64,000 bases of DNA. It comes from Candidatus Magnetominusculus dajiuhuensis. GTDB taxonomy: Bacteria; Nitrospirota; Thermodesulfovibrionia; Thermodesulfovibrionales; Magnetobacteriaceae. A program made the position numbers and the translations under genes. Below the pieces are notes generated by a model that saw nothing but the letters and a program-made list of their open reading frames with translations, was not told the DNA's origin and did not search any database. Shown here piece after piece: positions 8,709 to 17,446 of the stretch (position 1 is its first letter; every line of letters starts with the position of its first letter). The DNA is taken from contig JADFXP010000004.1 in NCBI GenBank assembly GCA_015233465.1, positions 1 to 64,000 on the forward strand. The letters run 5' to 3'.

Positions 8709-9740
8709 ATGGACAATGAGAATTCTGTAAAAGTAGGTGCAACGCCAATTACAGCAGAAGAAATTCAATTAAAGCGCGAAGAAGTAGCAGAGTTGACTTT
8801 TGATATAAAAAGTCGCATGTTCATTTGCACCTCAACAAAACAACAAATAGGAGAAATTTTACTTAAGATCAAAGGAACATGCAAAGGTCGTGATGGTTTG
8901 TTTACAGCATATTTGGAAGCAGAGTTCCCCAATAGTATAAGATTCGCGCAGTATTGTATACAATCTAATAAAAGGCAAGAGACCATAAACGCAAACATTG
9001 CGTTTTGGGCTACAGGAAAAGAACCTGAAGAACTAAAAGCAATCGTTGAAATACTTTTATCTGAAAATACCTCAAAAAAGGTTTTTAATGAAGCGATAAA
9101 AAGATTGAAGGAATGTGGATTTTTATCTATCAAGGAAATTGAAGCTATAAAAAATGAAATATCTGCAGAAAAAACAGCAAAGAAAAGCAAGGAATTAAGT
9201 CAACCTTCAGCGCAAATGGAAAATATCAATGCTGAGATAACTCAGTTAGTACAAATTGAGCGTATACCAATATCCACAGAAGAAGATATTACAAAGAAGT
9301 CAGATGAGCCAGAAGACTCAGCTGAAACGCCAAAAGAAATTCCAATCAATAATATAAACTCTGAGACCCCTGAGATAAAACAATCTATGCCGCAAGAGAC
9401 TATGAATCCGCCTATTATGGGAAATTTCAACGAGCTTGGAGAAATGCCAATTGAGCCTCCAGTTCAAATTGCAGCTTCTATAAAGGTAGCTGGACTTGAT
9501 ATTTTGAACGGTCAAGAACTGCGTACATATTATAATATTGGCATCAAACACTTGTCAAATGGAATCGAAGAGATAACAAAAGGGCTTGAAAAAATTGAAA
9601 AAGTTTTTGAAAAGATAGGAGATATAGATGACATTGAATATATTACATCAGAAATTCGGTCAAAGATAGCCAGTAGTCAGCAATTGGTTAAGGATTTAGA
9701 GGCGGCACTTGAACTAAGTTTGCGCAAAAGAGCAGCATAA
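8709..9740 (+). CDS. hypothetical protein with DUF3102-like N-terminus
   Basis: A 343-aa protein. Residues about 25-95 resemble DUF3102 domains of mobile elements: an IGEILLKIKG helix, then LFTAYLEAEFPNSIRFAQYCIQSNKR, the place where DUF3102 proteins have 'F..WLe..f..s.rtA..ym'. A proline- and acid-rich linker follows (about 170-250), then a C-terminal segment rich in Glu, Lys and Ile that should form a coiled coil (about 275-340). The ATG has GGAGA about 9 nt upstream. Its own promoter and leader stem suggest separate regulation. The function is unknown; a DNA-binding or partition-like role would fit the architecture but is not shown. Confidence 0.55.
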   Translation: MDNENSVKVGATPITAEEIQLKREEVAELTFDIKSRMFICTSTKQQIGEILLKIKGTCKGRDGLFTAYLEAEFPNSIRFAQYCIQSNKRQETINANIAFWATGKEPEELKAIVEILLSENTSKKVFNEAIKRLKECGFLSIKEIEAIKNEISAEKTAKKSKELSQPSAQMENINAEITQLVQIERIPISTEEDITKKSDEPEDSAETPKEIPINNINSETPEIKQSMPQETMNPPIMGNFNELGEMPIEPPVQIAASIKVAGLDILNGQELRTYYNIGIKHLSNGIEEITKGLEKIEKVFEKIGDIDDIEYITSEIRSKIASSQQLVKDLEAALELSLRKRAA

Positions 9741-9751
9741 TGCAATACAAC

Positions 9752-9797
9752 GCTGACGGGGCTTTCGTAGAGTCCCGTCAGCAAACATCCATTTTTT
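9752..9797 (+). terminator. hairpin after the DUF3102-like gene
   Basis: GCTGACGGG (9752-9760) pairs perfectly with CCCGTCAGC (9774-9782). A T6 run (9792-9797) follows about 9 nt later. The gap between stem and T run is longer than ideal, so it could also be an RNA-processing or attenuation stem. Confidence 0.45.
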
Positions 9798-9831
9798 CAA
9801 GATGGATAATTTTATCACAGAGGTATTAAAA

Positions 9832-10308
9832 ATGTCAACAACAGATTTATCATTAGAACCACGTAACACTACCACACATGGAAGGATTGCAAACGCAATC
9901 GCAAAGGTCACCACTTTTCCAAAGTCAGATATTGTAATGTTGCATGTGATTGATGGGAAAAAAGATATGTATATTTCTCTCCCCAAATTCAAACGTTTAT
10001 ATGAGAATCAAGGGAGTCCACAAATTTTACAAGAACAAGTTACAAAAGGTAAAAAACGTAAAGACTTTAAAGTTGGTCAAATTGTAAAGGAGGGTATAAA
10101 AGTTATTTTTGGAAACTCTGGTAGATACGCAAGAGAATCTAAGTTGAGTGATGTGAGTCCTGATGATATTCATATTTTTTATGTTAGTTCAGAGAGAATT
10201 AAAGCACTTTATGAGCTTGCAAAGGACGATATTGAATCTGAACTGCAATACAAAGAGTACAGGATTGAGATGGGCATGTCCTTAACTGACCCAACCGACT
10301 GGCAGTAG
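9832..10308 (+). CDS. hypothetical basic protein of the element
   Basis: A 158-aa protein from ATG 9832, chosen because AGAGG (9819-9823) lies 8 nt upstream; the in-frame ATG 9802 has no such site. The middle is rich in Lys and Arg (TKGKKRKDFKVGQIVKEG), the C-terminus acidic. No transmembrane segment or catalytic motif is seen. It is framed by two hairpins (9752-9782 and a strong terminator at 10331), so it makes its own short transcript or the end of one. A single-stranded-DNA or nucleic-acid-binding role is possible from the charge pattern and the position just before the DNA polymerase, but I do not recognise the family. Confidence 0.55.
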   Translation: MSTTDLSLEPRNTTTHGRIANAIAKVTTFPKSDIVMLHVIDGKKDMYISLPKFKRLYENQGSPQILQEQVTKGKKRKDFKVGQIVKEGIKVIFGNSGRYARESKLSDVSPDDIHIFYVSSERIKALYELAKDDIESELQYKEYRIEMGMSLTDPTDWQ

Positions 10309-10330
10309 TTTTAAATGTAATTCCATTTTA

Positions 10331-10357
10331 GGGGCAGCCTTAAAACTGCCCCTTTTT
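10331..10357 (+). terminator. intrinsic terminator
   Basis: GGGGCAG (10331-10337) and CTGCCCC (10346-10352) form a GC-rich stem with an 8-nt loop, followed directly by T5. This is a textbook intrinsic terminator between the 158-aa protein gene and the polymerase gene. Confidence 0.85.
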
Positions 10358-10375
10358 CATTTAAGGAGGTTTACA

Positions 10376-13045
10376 ATGGCAATAAATGATTCTATAAACC
10401 TGTTACCTGCTATAGTTAATGGTAAAAAAGTATATGTAGATAAGCAGACCTTTTTTACAGAGGGGCATCACCTGCAAAATACTTTTATTTATAAGATTAA
10501 AGATTCCAGCACTGAATTAACAGAAAAGCGAAAAATTATTAATTTTCGCAACCTTGAACCAATAAAAAATCCTTTCATTTCAACATGTTATGTAGAAAAG
10601 AGTCCAGTGCCTATAACATATAAATTGGACTCGACTGAATTATGGATCGGATTTGATACTGAGTACCAATCAATGGATGAAAAGGACGGATATTATAATA
10701 AAGTATTGAGTTACCAATTTTGGTTTTACGGTTTGGAAATAGGACTAGTATTGCTTGTTAACGGTGAAGAACTTTCAATCAAGGAGATTGTCTCAATTAT
10801 ATACGATTTTTTAAAGGAGATAAAGATCAAGGGTAAGATTGGAAAAATGATTTTCATCAGTCATTTTTCCATTGCCGAGATGCACTCAACTGACTTCAAG
10901 CGGAGCGTTCTTGAAGATGGGGTAAGTAAGCTTAACAAGATCGGGAAATGCTATGCTTCACGTGGCGCAGATAAAATAACATTTTATGATTTAAATCGCC
11001 ATAAAATTGAGATTGCTTTTGAATTGCGAGATACTTTTCTATTATCTCATACAGGGCTTTCAGAGCTAGGTAAATATGTAGGAATAGAAAAGGGCAATGT
11101 GGGTGATTATATCATTCATATGGAAGACCTATTGAAAGATAATTTTGCTCTTTATTTGAAATATTCAATTGGCGACTCCATTATTGCTGTAGAATTTATC
11201 AAGAAATTCTATGAAACAATCGCTAATGACCCGCAACTTAAAATTGAAAAGCAAATTACGACTTCAAGTCAGATAGGAGTAGAGCTTATACGAAATGAGA
11301 TAGGCAGAGAAAACTATAAACAGTTTTTGGGATATGAAAAGTTTTCAGGCTATGAAGTTCCAGCAAGGATGGCGTTTAATTTCAATTCTAAAAAGACTAA
11401 AGGATGGAGTGTCTTAGGCTTACCCCCACATATACTTGACGGTGAACGAGCATTACACGGAGGGCGTAATGAGACTTTCATTTACGGATATTATCCTGAT
11501 AAATGTCTTTATGATTATGATTTAGCAAGCGCATATGGGACAGCTCTTTTAATGATCTCTGATGTTGATTGGAAGGTTTATAAACAAGTCTGGGACATTA
11601 GTGAAATTAATGCTCGATCAATCGGTTTTGCAAGAGTTAAGTTCAAATTTTTTGACTGGGTTAAATATCCCGCATTTCCAGTAAGAACCGCATATGGACT
11701 CCTTTTCCCTCTGGAAGGAGATACATATATTACTTGGACGGAGCTATATACTGCCGTTAAAAATGAGATGTTGGAATCATATGAAATCCTTGAAAGTAGG
11801 CTTTACAAAAGGAAGGATAAAGAGACTATTCCTCTCATCGTATCAAGGCAGATCATGAAAAGGAAGGAATACGGCAAGGATGAGATAGAAAATTTTATCT
11901 ACAAGCTGTCTGTTAATAGTATTTATGGCAAGTTCGCTGAAAGTTCATATAACAATGACTCTATCAACATCAAGAAGTCCTTTGAGGCAGACAAAATCGT
12001 TAAACGCTATACTCAAAATGGCAGTCTTTACAACCCTATGCTAGCGGCATTTGTTACTGGATACATAAGGGCGCTGGCTGGAGAGTATCTGCTATATTTT
12101 CAAAATAATGGGGTTGAAGTCACTAGTGTAACGACAGATGGATTTCTTATTAATAGAAGATTGACAGATGATGAGATGAAGAGCGTCGGGTATTTAAGCC
12201 GATTGACCTCATGGATCAGAGACTATTGGGTCAATGATAATAATGTCTTAGAGCTTAAGCATTATGGTGAGAGTGCCTTTTCATTTAGGGCAAGGGGATA
12301 TATGATAATGAAGAAATTTTCTGAAGATATCAATAAAACTGGAAAAGACGACCCACGTTTAGTTGCACGAGGAGGGCTTCAGATTAAGGATAAAGATTTG
12401 GATAACATTATACGTATCCTTTTTGAGAAATTTCTTAATGCTAAACCTGACAATACATATAACCAAAAGAGATCAAGCAACCTTGAAGATTATTTAGACG
12501 GCATAGAAAGTTATACTATGATCTGCCAAGAAGTTTCAGAAAATATGGACTTTGACCATAAACGGAATCCAATAGATATTAAACCATCCTTGATTGATTA
12601 TAAAGGGCAGACGTATGAGAAGATTGTCTTTAACACTATTCCATGGAATACTGTTGATGAATTCCTCACAGTGCGGGATAGATATAAGAAATATCTACAA
12701 AACAGGTCTAACAATAATAAGCTTCAGAGTATTGCTGACTATGAGGATTTTTCTAAATACCTCAATCGAGAAGGTAAAGAGGAGATAGAGATTTTAACTA
12801 AGATAGTTTATTGTTTGCTACTAATTGGAGTAAAAAGGAAGGACATCCCGAAGATATTAGAGGTAAGCAAGGATTTTGTAAGTAAGCGGATTAAAAGTAA
12901 AAGATTTCAGAATATAAGGTTAGGTCGGCAGAAAATAACGCCTATTTCAGACTATATCTTACAATTTCATCGGGATTTAGTAGACAAGAATATTGCAAAA
13001 CTTGATAAGGCATTTGGGGATCAGATTTTAAAATTAATCGCATAA
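10376..13045 (+). CDS. family B DNA polymerase, mobile-element type (possibly piPolB-like)
   Basis: An 889-aa DNA polymerase. The N-terminal 3'-5' exonuclease has Exo I FDTE (D94, E96) and an Exo III Y-x3-D arrangement (Y263, D267). The polymerase domain has motif A DLASAYG (D382), motif B K510-x3-NS-x-YG (K510, Y517) and motif C TTDG (D588). About 50 residues after motif C comes FRARG (637-641), at the place where primer-independent piPolBs carry KTRG. The C-terminus (about 820-870) looks like a small helix-turn-helix. The enzyme is of the plasmid/phage/pipolin branch rather than chromosomal Pol II. A strong AAGGAGG precedes the ATG, and a terminator isolates it from upstream genes. Polymerase identity is sure; the piPolB assignment is tentative because a separate primase is present. 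Confidence 0.85.
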   Translation: MAINDSINLLPAIVNGKKVYVDKQTFFTEGHHLQNTFIYKIKDSSTELTEKRKIINFRNLEPIKNPFISTCYVEKSPVPITYKLDSTELWIGFDTEYQSMDEKDGYYNKVLSYQFWFYGLEIGLVLLVNGEELSIKEIVSIIYDFLKEIKIKGKIGKMIFISHFSIAEMHSTDFKRSVLEDGVSKLNKIGKCYASRGADKITFYDLNRHKIEIAFELRDTFLLSHTGLSELGKYVGIEKGNVGDYIIHMEDLLKDNFALYLKYSIGDSIIAVEFIKKFYETIANDPQLKIEKQITTSSQIGVELIRNEIGRENYKQFLGYEKFSGYEVPARMAFNFNSKKTKGWSVLGLPPHILDGERALHGGRNETFIYGYYPDKCLYDYDLASAYGTALLMISDVDWKVYKQVWDISEINARSIGFARVKFKFFDWVKYPAFPVRTAYGLLFPLEGDTYITWTELYTAVKNEMLESYEILESRLYKRKDKETIPLIVSRQIMKRKEYGKDEIENFIYKLSVNSIYGKFAESSYNNDSINIKKSFEADKIVKRYTQNGSLYNPMLAAFVTGYIRALAGEYLLYFQNNGVEVTSVTTDGFLINRRLTDDEMKSVGYLSRLTSWIRDYWVNDNNVLELKHYGESAFSFRARGYMIMKKFSEDINKTGKDDPRLVARGGLQIKDKDLDNIIRILFEKFLNAKPDNTYNQKRSSNLEDYLDGIESYTMICQEVSENMDFDHKRNPIDIKPSLIDYKGQTYEKIVFNTIPWNTVDEFLTVRDRYKKYLQNRSNNNKLQSIADYEDFSKYLNREGKEEIEILTKIVYCLLLIGVKRKDIPKILEVSKDFVSKRIKSKRFQNIRLGRQKITPISDYILQFHRDLVDKNIAKLDKAFGDQILKLIA

Positions 13046-13084
13046 AAATAATAAGAGCTTATATGGCTCAAAGGAGATTTAAAC

Positions 13085-13630
13085 ATGAACAATGATAAAA
13101 TATTATCATTTTTTATTGCAATTGATGTTGAAACGACAGGAGTAGATATTAATAAAGATAAAATTATCGAAATAGGAGCAGTTAAGTTTGAAAAAGGGAG
13201 ACGTTCAGAGACATTTCATAAACTTATAAATCCTGGAATACCCATTCCTTATTATCCCACAAAGATTACTGGTATTGATGATTCTATGGTTAAGAATGCG
13301 CCATTTTTCTCAGATATAGCTGAAGAACTAACTGATTTTATCGGTGATCATCATCTTGTCGGTCATAATATAAAAACCTTTGACTTCAAATTTTTAGAAA
13401 AAGAATTGGATATGTCATTAAACAATCAGATCGTTGATACTTTGCCCATGAGCAGAAAAACTTTTCCAGAGTTAAAGAATCATAAACTTTCTACATTAAT
13501 GGAAAATTTAAATATAAAAACCAGTAGTCATAGAGCATTAGGAGATGCCATTAATGCTGGTATTTTGTATATCCTTATAATGATAAGAAAGGAAGAGATA
13601 AAGATGGCAAATAAAAAATTAGCTGAGTGA
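13085..13630 (+). CDS. DnaQ-like 3'-5' exonuclease (DEDDh)
   Basis: A 181-aa exonuclease of the DnaQ/PolC-epsilon type. Motif I is D14-V-E16-TTG, motif II LVGHNIKTFDFKFL, and motif III SSHRALGDA with the conserved His and Asp. The length fits a bare catalytic domain. It begins 39 nt after the polymerase gene with AAAGGAG upstream, so the two are probably one transcript. The polymerase already has an exonuclease domain, so this enzyme may act in primer or end processing rather than proofreading. A perfect 9-bp hairpin (13651-13686) follows the gene. Confidence 0.85.
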   Translation: MNNDKILSFFIAIDVETTGVDINKDKIIEIGAVKFEKGRRSETFHKLINPGIPIPYYPTKITGIDDSMVKNAPFFSDIAEELTDFIGDHHLVGHNIKTFDFKFLEKELDMSLNNQIVDTLPMSRKTFPELKNHKLSTLMENLNIKTSSHRALGDAINAGILYILIMIRKEEIKMANKKLAE

Positions 13631-13650
13631 ATTAGTAATATTGATTAGAA

Positions 13651-13686
13651 GCTCTGACCTATAAATTATCTTAAAAAGGTCAGAGC
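13651..13686 (+). terminator. hairpin after the exonuclease gene
   Basis: GCTCTGACC (13651-13659) and GGTCAGAGC (13678-13686) are perfectly complementary around an 18-nt AT-rich loop. No T run follows, so factor-dependent termination or transcript protection is as likely as intrinsic termination. Confidence 0.4.
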
Positions 13687-13734
13687 ATAAAATGAAGGAT
13701 AATTTATATTTAATTTGACAATCGATTTATTTTC

Positions 13735-13849
13735 CGAAACAAGAAGAGGTATTTCCTTTTGCATTCAGAACAGAAATCCCTATTTCAGTATTATTTAAAT
13801 GGCGTGAGTGCACGGGAAATACCTTCCGTTGTCTCGGAGATATATTGCC
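13735..13849. repeat. copies 3 and 4 of the intergenic hairpin element, in opposite orientation
   Basis: A plus-strand copy (GAAGAGGTATTTCC near 13742-13755) faces a minus-strand copy at about 13814-13849. On the minus strand that copy reads ATATATCTCCGAGACA then ACGGAAGGTATTTCC, almost the same as copy 1 at 6087-6115. Together they form a large imperfect dyad between the exonuclease and HU genes, which converge here. Confidence 0.5.
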
Positions 13850-13873
13850 TTATCAGATTATTAATTGAAGACA

Positions 13874-14197
13874 CTATCTCTTAGACTTTGGGACTGCTTT
13901 TTTAGGTTCAGCTTTAGCCTTCTTCTTATTCACAGCATCTTTGAAAGCCTTGCCAGCGGTAAACTTTGGACTCTTAGAGGCAGGTATTTTAATCTTCGCT
14001 CCAGTACTCGGATTGCGTCCTTCTCTTGCTGCTCTATCTGATACAGAGAATGTTCCAAATCCTATAAGTGTAACTTTCTGTCCATCTTTAGTAGCCTTTA
14101 TAATACTGTCAATCATTACGTCAAGAGCCTTGCCAGCTTCAGCTTTTGTGATGTTCGCTGAAGTTGAAATTTCATTAATAAGTTCAGATTTGTTCAT
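13874..14197 (-). CDS. HU family DNA-binding protein
   Basis: A 107-aa HU/IHF-family protein. It has the N-terminal helical pair (MNKSELINEISTSANITKAEA), the conserved IGFGTFSV strand, and the DNA-binding arm with RNPSTGAKIKIPAS. HU proteins are about 90 aa; the extra C-terminal tail is rich in Lys, Ala and Pro and should add unspecific DNA affinity. The minus-strand start has AAGGAG a few bases upstream. It is the only minus-strand gene in the element part. HU can assist origin opening or integrase-driven recombination; which of these applies here is unknown. Confidence 0.9.
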   Translation of the reverse strand: MNKSELINEISTSANITKAEAGKALDVMIDSIIKATKDGQKVTLIGFGTFSVSDRAAREGRNPSTGAKIKIPASKSPKFTAGKAFKDAVNKKKAKAEPKKAVPKSKR

Positions 14198-14659
14198 TAA
14201 TTTTCTCCTTAATATTGATAAATCCAGTTATACAATTAGTTTTCAAGCATATTTCAGTCATAATACCATTTTTACCCATAAAAAATATCAAATTATGATA
14301 TTATATTTTGAATTGGTATACAAACAGGAAGAACAAAAAATATATAAATGTAATCCTTACAATAAAAGTTGATATATCAAAGGAGTTTGGCTTGTCATCT
14401 ACAGGAAAAACTATTATACAATTCAATTTGAAGCAGTTAAAGCAGCAGTGCAATCATTAAATTTACCGATAAATTAAAAACTCATATAATATTAACTTAA
14501 ATTTGATAATTTTTATAACTGAATACTTGCTATTGCATACTTCCTTTAATTAAAGAGACATTTATATGAAATTCAATGTTTAATTTTACAATTTTATGAT
14601 ATTATATAAAAATGAATGATAATAAATGACTTTTTACATATTTAATTTAAAAGGGGATT
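14198..14659. other. intergenic region between HU and Zorya
   Basis: AT-rich spacer holding the leader of the HU gene (minus) and of the Zorya operon (plus). A 22-codon frame from TTG 14392 to TAA 14458 has AGGAG at 14381-14385 and could encode a small peptide, but nothing else supports it. I see no clear promoter consensus. Confidence 0.3.
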
Positions 14660-16771
14660 ATGGGGTTAATTGAAATTTTACAAAAAACATGGACAATTTT
14701 TGGTATTACAGCTCCATGTTTTTCTTGGGTAGCAGCATTTGGGTTAATAATATTTACATTTGGGTATTTATTTCGGATTGTAAAGCGATTATTGTATAAA
14801 GATAAAAATTGGTCATCTGTTATCAGAGAAATTAAATCTTTACAAAAACCAAATGCTAATATTGGTTTGTCGTTAAAAACATATAATGATATTGAAGATA
14901 TTTTCTCAAAGACACCTTCTTTGTCTTCTGCTTGGAAGAGATATAAGGAATCTAAAGTAATAAAACGAGTTAAATCTAAGATAATTATTGAAGATTCATT
15001 TTGGGCTACAGAGAGTGCTGATTCTGATTTTAGCGAAACATCATTAATATTTACTCGTTTCAATAAATCATTGATTGCCTCAACCCCCGGCTTAGTTACG
15101 GGGTTAGGGTTGTTCTTTACATTTCTTGCTATTTTAGTTGCCTTATTTGATGTAAAACAAGATCCAAACGGTAAAATTGAAGGAATTGGTCATCTAATTG
15201 AGGGTTTGTCTGGTAAATTTGTTTCATCTGTTGCTGCTTTGTTTTCTGCTTCGATCTTCATATTGTTAGAAAAGAAATTTTTTTATAAATTTAATAAAAG
15301 ACGTAAAGAACTTATAACCGCAATTGATGAACTTTTTCCAAGACTTACTCCTATGCAGGTATCATTAGATAATCATAGGGAAATAGCTGAACAATCAAAT
15401 ACTTTAAAATTATTTTCTTCTGACCTTGCTTTAAAGCTAGGTGATAAAATTAGTGAAAATATTACCCCAACATTAAACCGCATGATAGAAGTTATAGAAA
15501 ATCTATCTCCAATAATAGGTAAAAGTATTAATGAAAATATTGCTCCAGCACTTGATAAAATGAGTATAACTATGGAAAATCTTAATCTTAAATTACAAGA
15601 AAATGAAAAGGGTAAAAATAGTGTTATTACTTCTCAGTTAGAATCATTATTAGAGAAACTTGAAACCTCAATAAGTTCAGCTATAAATGATATGGCAAAA
15701 TCTTTTCAAAAATCTCTATCAGGCACTACTAATAATGAATTTGATAAAATTACCAATGCCCTTCAAAAAACATCCTCTATGTTAGATAATATAACGGCTC
15801 AATTTATGATAACTCAGTCAGATATGAGCAAGCATATTAAACTTGCAAAAGAATCAAATGAAAAACAATTAGAATCTGGACAAGTACTGTCCAAAGAAAT
15901 AATATCAGCTTTTGAATTATCAATAAATAAGATCAAAGGAATGATTGATGATATGTCTGTAAAAAATGCAAATATTATGACTCAAGTTTCAGGGTTGTCT
16001 ACTTCAGCAGTTCAAAATAATAATGAACAAATGAAAAAATTAACAAATATTTCATCCGATTTAATGGATAAAATTACTATTACAACTGATTCAAATGTAA
16101 ATAAAATGACTGCCTCACTTACTGGTACTTTAGATAATTTTTCTTTTAAAGTGTTAGAGATGACAAAGGTATTAATTGAAAATACAAAAAAGACAACTGA
16201 ACCAGTTTCAGAAATTATTGATAAAGCAGATAAATTAATTGAAAATCATCAGGCTCAGATAGAGTTGAGCTATGATTTAAATAATTCTCTAAAATCCTCT
16301 CTTACTGGATTCAATGATACTCTTAATAAATATAGCAAGATTACTACTGATGTAAAACAAGTTATAGATAATATAGGTGCTGCCGTTAAACAAATGAATG
16401 AAGTAGCAAATATAATTAATAATAATCAGGAATCACTTGAAAAAATAGCTGATTTAACAAAAGAACAAATTGAAGGTTTGGCAGGGTCAAATGAAGACCA
16501 GAAAGAAATTTGGGAAGGTATCCACAATTCCATGACAGAATACGGAGATACTTTTAATAAAGTTAATCTATTGGCAAAAGGACTACTTTCAGAAATAGAT
16601 TCTAATATAACAGAATATACAAAACGGATTGAAGGTAATTTTGAAAAACTTGCTACAGTCTCAAATAAACTTTTTGGAGATGCTGTAGAAAGAATAGCTA
16701 ATACAGTTGATGTATTGGACGATAAATTAGACGGTCTTAATAATATATTGGATAAATTTTTAAATAAATAA
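14660..16771 (+). CDS. zorA: Zorya anti-phage system protein ZorA (MotA-like stator with long tail)
   Basis: A 703-aa inner-membrane protein. Three hydrophobic segments stand at about 12-38, 140-163 and 186-206, in MotA/TolQ/ExbB style; the second has the small-residue STPGLVTGLGLFFTF pattern typical of the channel helices. The rest (about 215-703) is a long helical, coiled-coil tail rich in Asn, Lys, Ile and Ser, as known for ZorA, which projects into the cytoplasm. With ZorB it forms a proton-driven rotary unit that senses phage attack at the envelope. The ZorB gene follows after 12 nt. The start has GGGG at about -4 to -8. Gene order, length and neighbours make the assignment firm. Confidence 0.92.
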   Translation: MGLIEILQKTWTIFGITAPCFSWVAAFGLIIFTFGYLFRIVKRLLYKDKNWSSVIREIKSLQKPNANIGLSLKTYNDIEDIFSKTPSLSSAWKRYKESKVIKRVKSKIIIEDSFWATESADSDFSETSLIFTRFNKSLIASTPGLVTGLGLFFTFLAILVALFDVKQDPNGKIEGIGHLIEGLSGKFVSSVAALFSASIFILLEKKFFYKFNKRRKELITAIDELFPRLTPMQVSLDNHREIAEQSNTLKLFSSDLALKLGDKISENITPTLNRMIEVIENLSPIIGKSINENIAPALDKMSITMENLNLKLQENEKGKNSVITSQLESLLEKLETSISSAINDMAKSFQKSLSGTTNNEFDKITNALQKTSSMLDNITAQFMITQSDMSKHIKLAKESNEKQLESGQVLSKEIISAFELSINKIKGMIDDMSVKNANIMTQVSGLSTSAVQNNNEQMKKLTNISSDLMDKITITTDSNVNKMTASLTGTLDNFSFKVLEMTKVLIENTKKTTEPVSEIIDKADKLIENHQAQIELSYDLNNSLKSSLTGFNDTLNKYSKITTDVKQVIDNIGAAVKQMNEVANIINNNQESLEKIADLTKEQIEGLAGSNEDQKEIWEGIHNSMTEYGDTFNKVNLLAKGLLSEIDSNITEYTKRIEGNFEKLATVSNKLFGDAVERIANTVDVLDDKLDGLNNILDKFLNK

Positions 16772-16783
16772 AACTAATAAAAA

Positions 16784-17446
16784 ATGGCAAATTTAGAAAA
16801 TCAAAGCGATTTAGCCAATTCATTTACAGATTTGATGACATCTCTTGCTGTAATATTTATCCTGCTTTTATGTGTATCACTAAATCAAGCAAAAGAAGAA
16901 AGCGAAACTAAACGGAATTCGATTCTGCTTGAATTAAAAAAAGAATTAAGCGAGTTTATTCAAAATGGCGTAAAGGTTGACCCTGACCCAAAAGACCCGC
17001 TTGCTTTATTAATTTTAGTGCCAGAGGGACTTTTAGAATTTAAACTTGATCACTCAGAAATTCCTTCTAATGGGATTAATTTTTTGAATACATTTATACC
17101 AAAATTTGCCAATATTGTATGTGATGAAAGATTTAAAGAGGACATTAATTCAATTGTTGTTGAGGGTCATACTGATTCATCTGGAACAGATCAACATAAT
17201 TGGGATTTGAGTCAAAAACGGTCAATGGCAGTAGTTTCTGAATCTCTTAATATCTTAGCTAAAATGAACAATGGCGGGAATATACGAAATGACTTCGTAA
17301 AATTAATATCAGCAAGTGGAAGAGGGAACGCAGAGTTGATTAAGGTAAATGGAATAGAAAATTGTGAGCAAAGCCGCAGGGTAATATTTAAAATAAGGGT
17401 ACGTTCTCTTGAACAACGGCTTGTAGAGGAGTTACGTAAGACATGA
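16784..17446 (+). CDS. zorB: Zorya anti-phage system protein ZorB (MotB/OmpA-like)
   Basis: A 220-aa partner of ZorA. A single transmembrane helix (about 14-36) begins with FTDLMTSL; Asp16 is placed like the proton-carrying Asp of MotB. The C-terminal OmpA-like peptidoglycan-binding domain shows VVEGHTDSSGT (about 124-134) and later SQKRSMAV and SGRGNAELI. No clear ribosome site is seen, so translation may be coupled to zorA. Its stop overlaps the zorC start by 4 nt (ATGA). Length and order are as in known Zorya loci. Confidence 0.92.
   Translation: MANLENQSDLANSFTDLMTSLAVIFILLLCVSLNQAKEESETKRNSILLELKKELSEFIQNGVKVDPDPKDPLALLILVPEGLLEFKLDHSEIPSNGINFLNTFIPKFANIVCDERFKEDINSIVVEGHTDSSGTDQHNWDLSQKRSMAVVSESLNILAKMNNGGNIRNDFVKLISASGRGNAELIKVNGIENCEQSRRVIFKIRVRSLEQRLVEELRKT

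Noticed and set aside
13941-14372. 143-codon plus-strand frame over the HU gene
   Set aside because: It is the complement of a clear HU protein gene, so it is a shadow.
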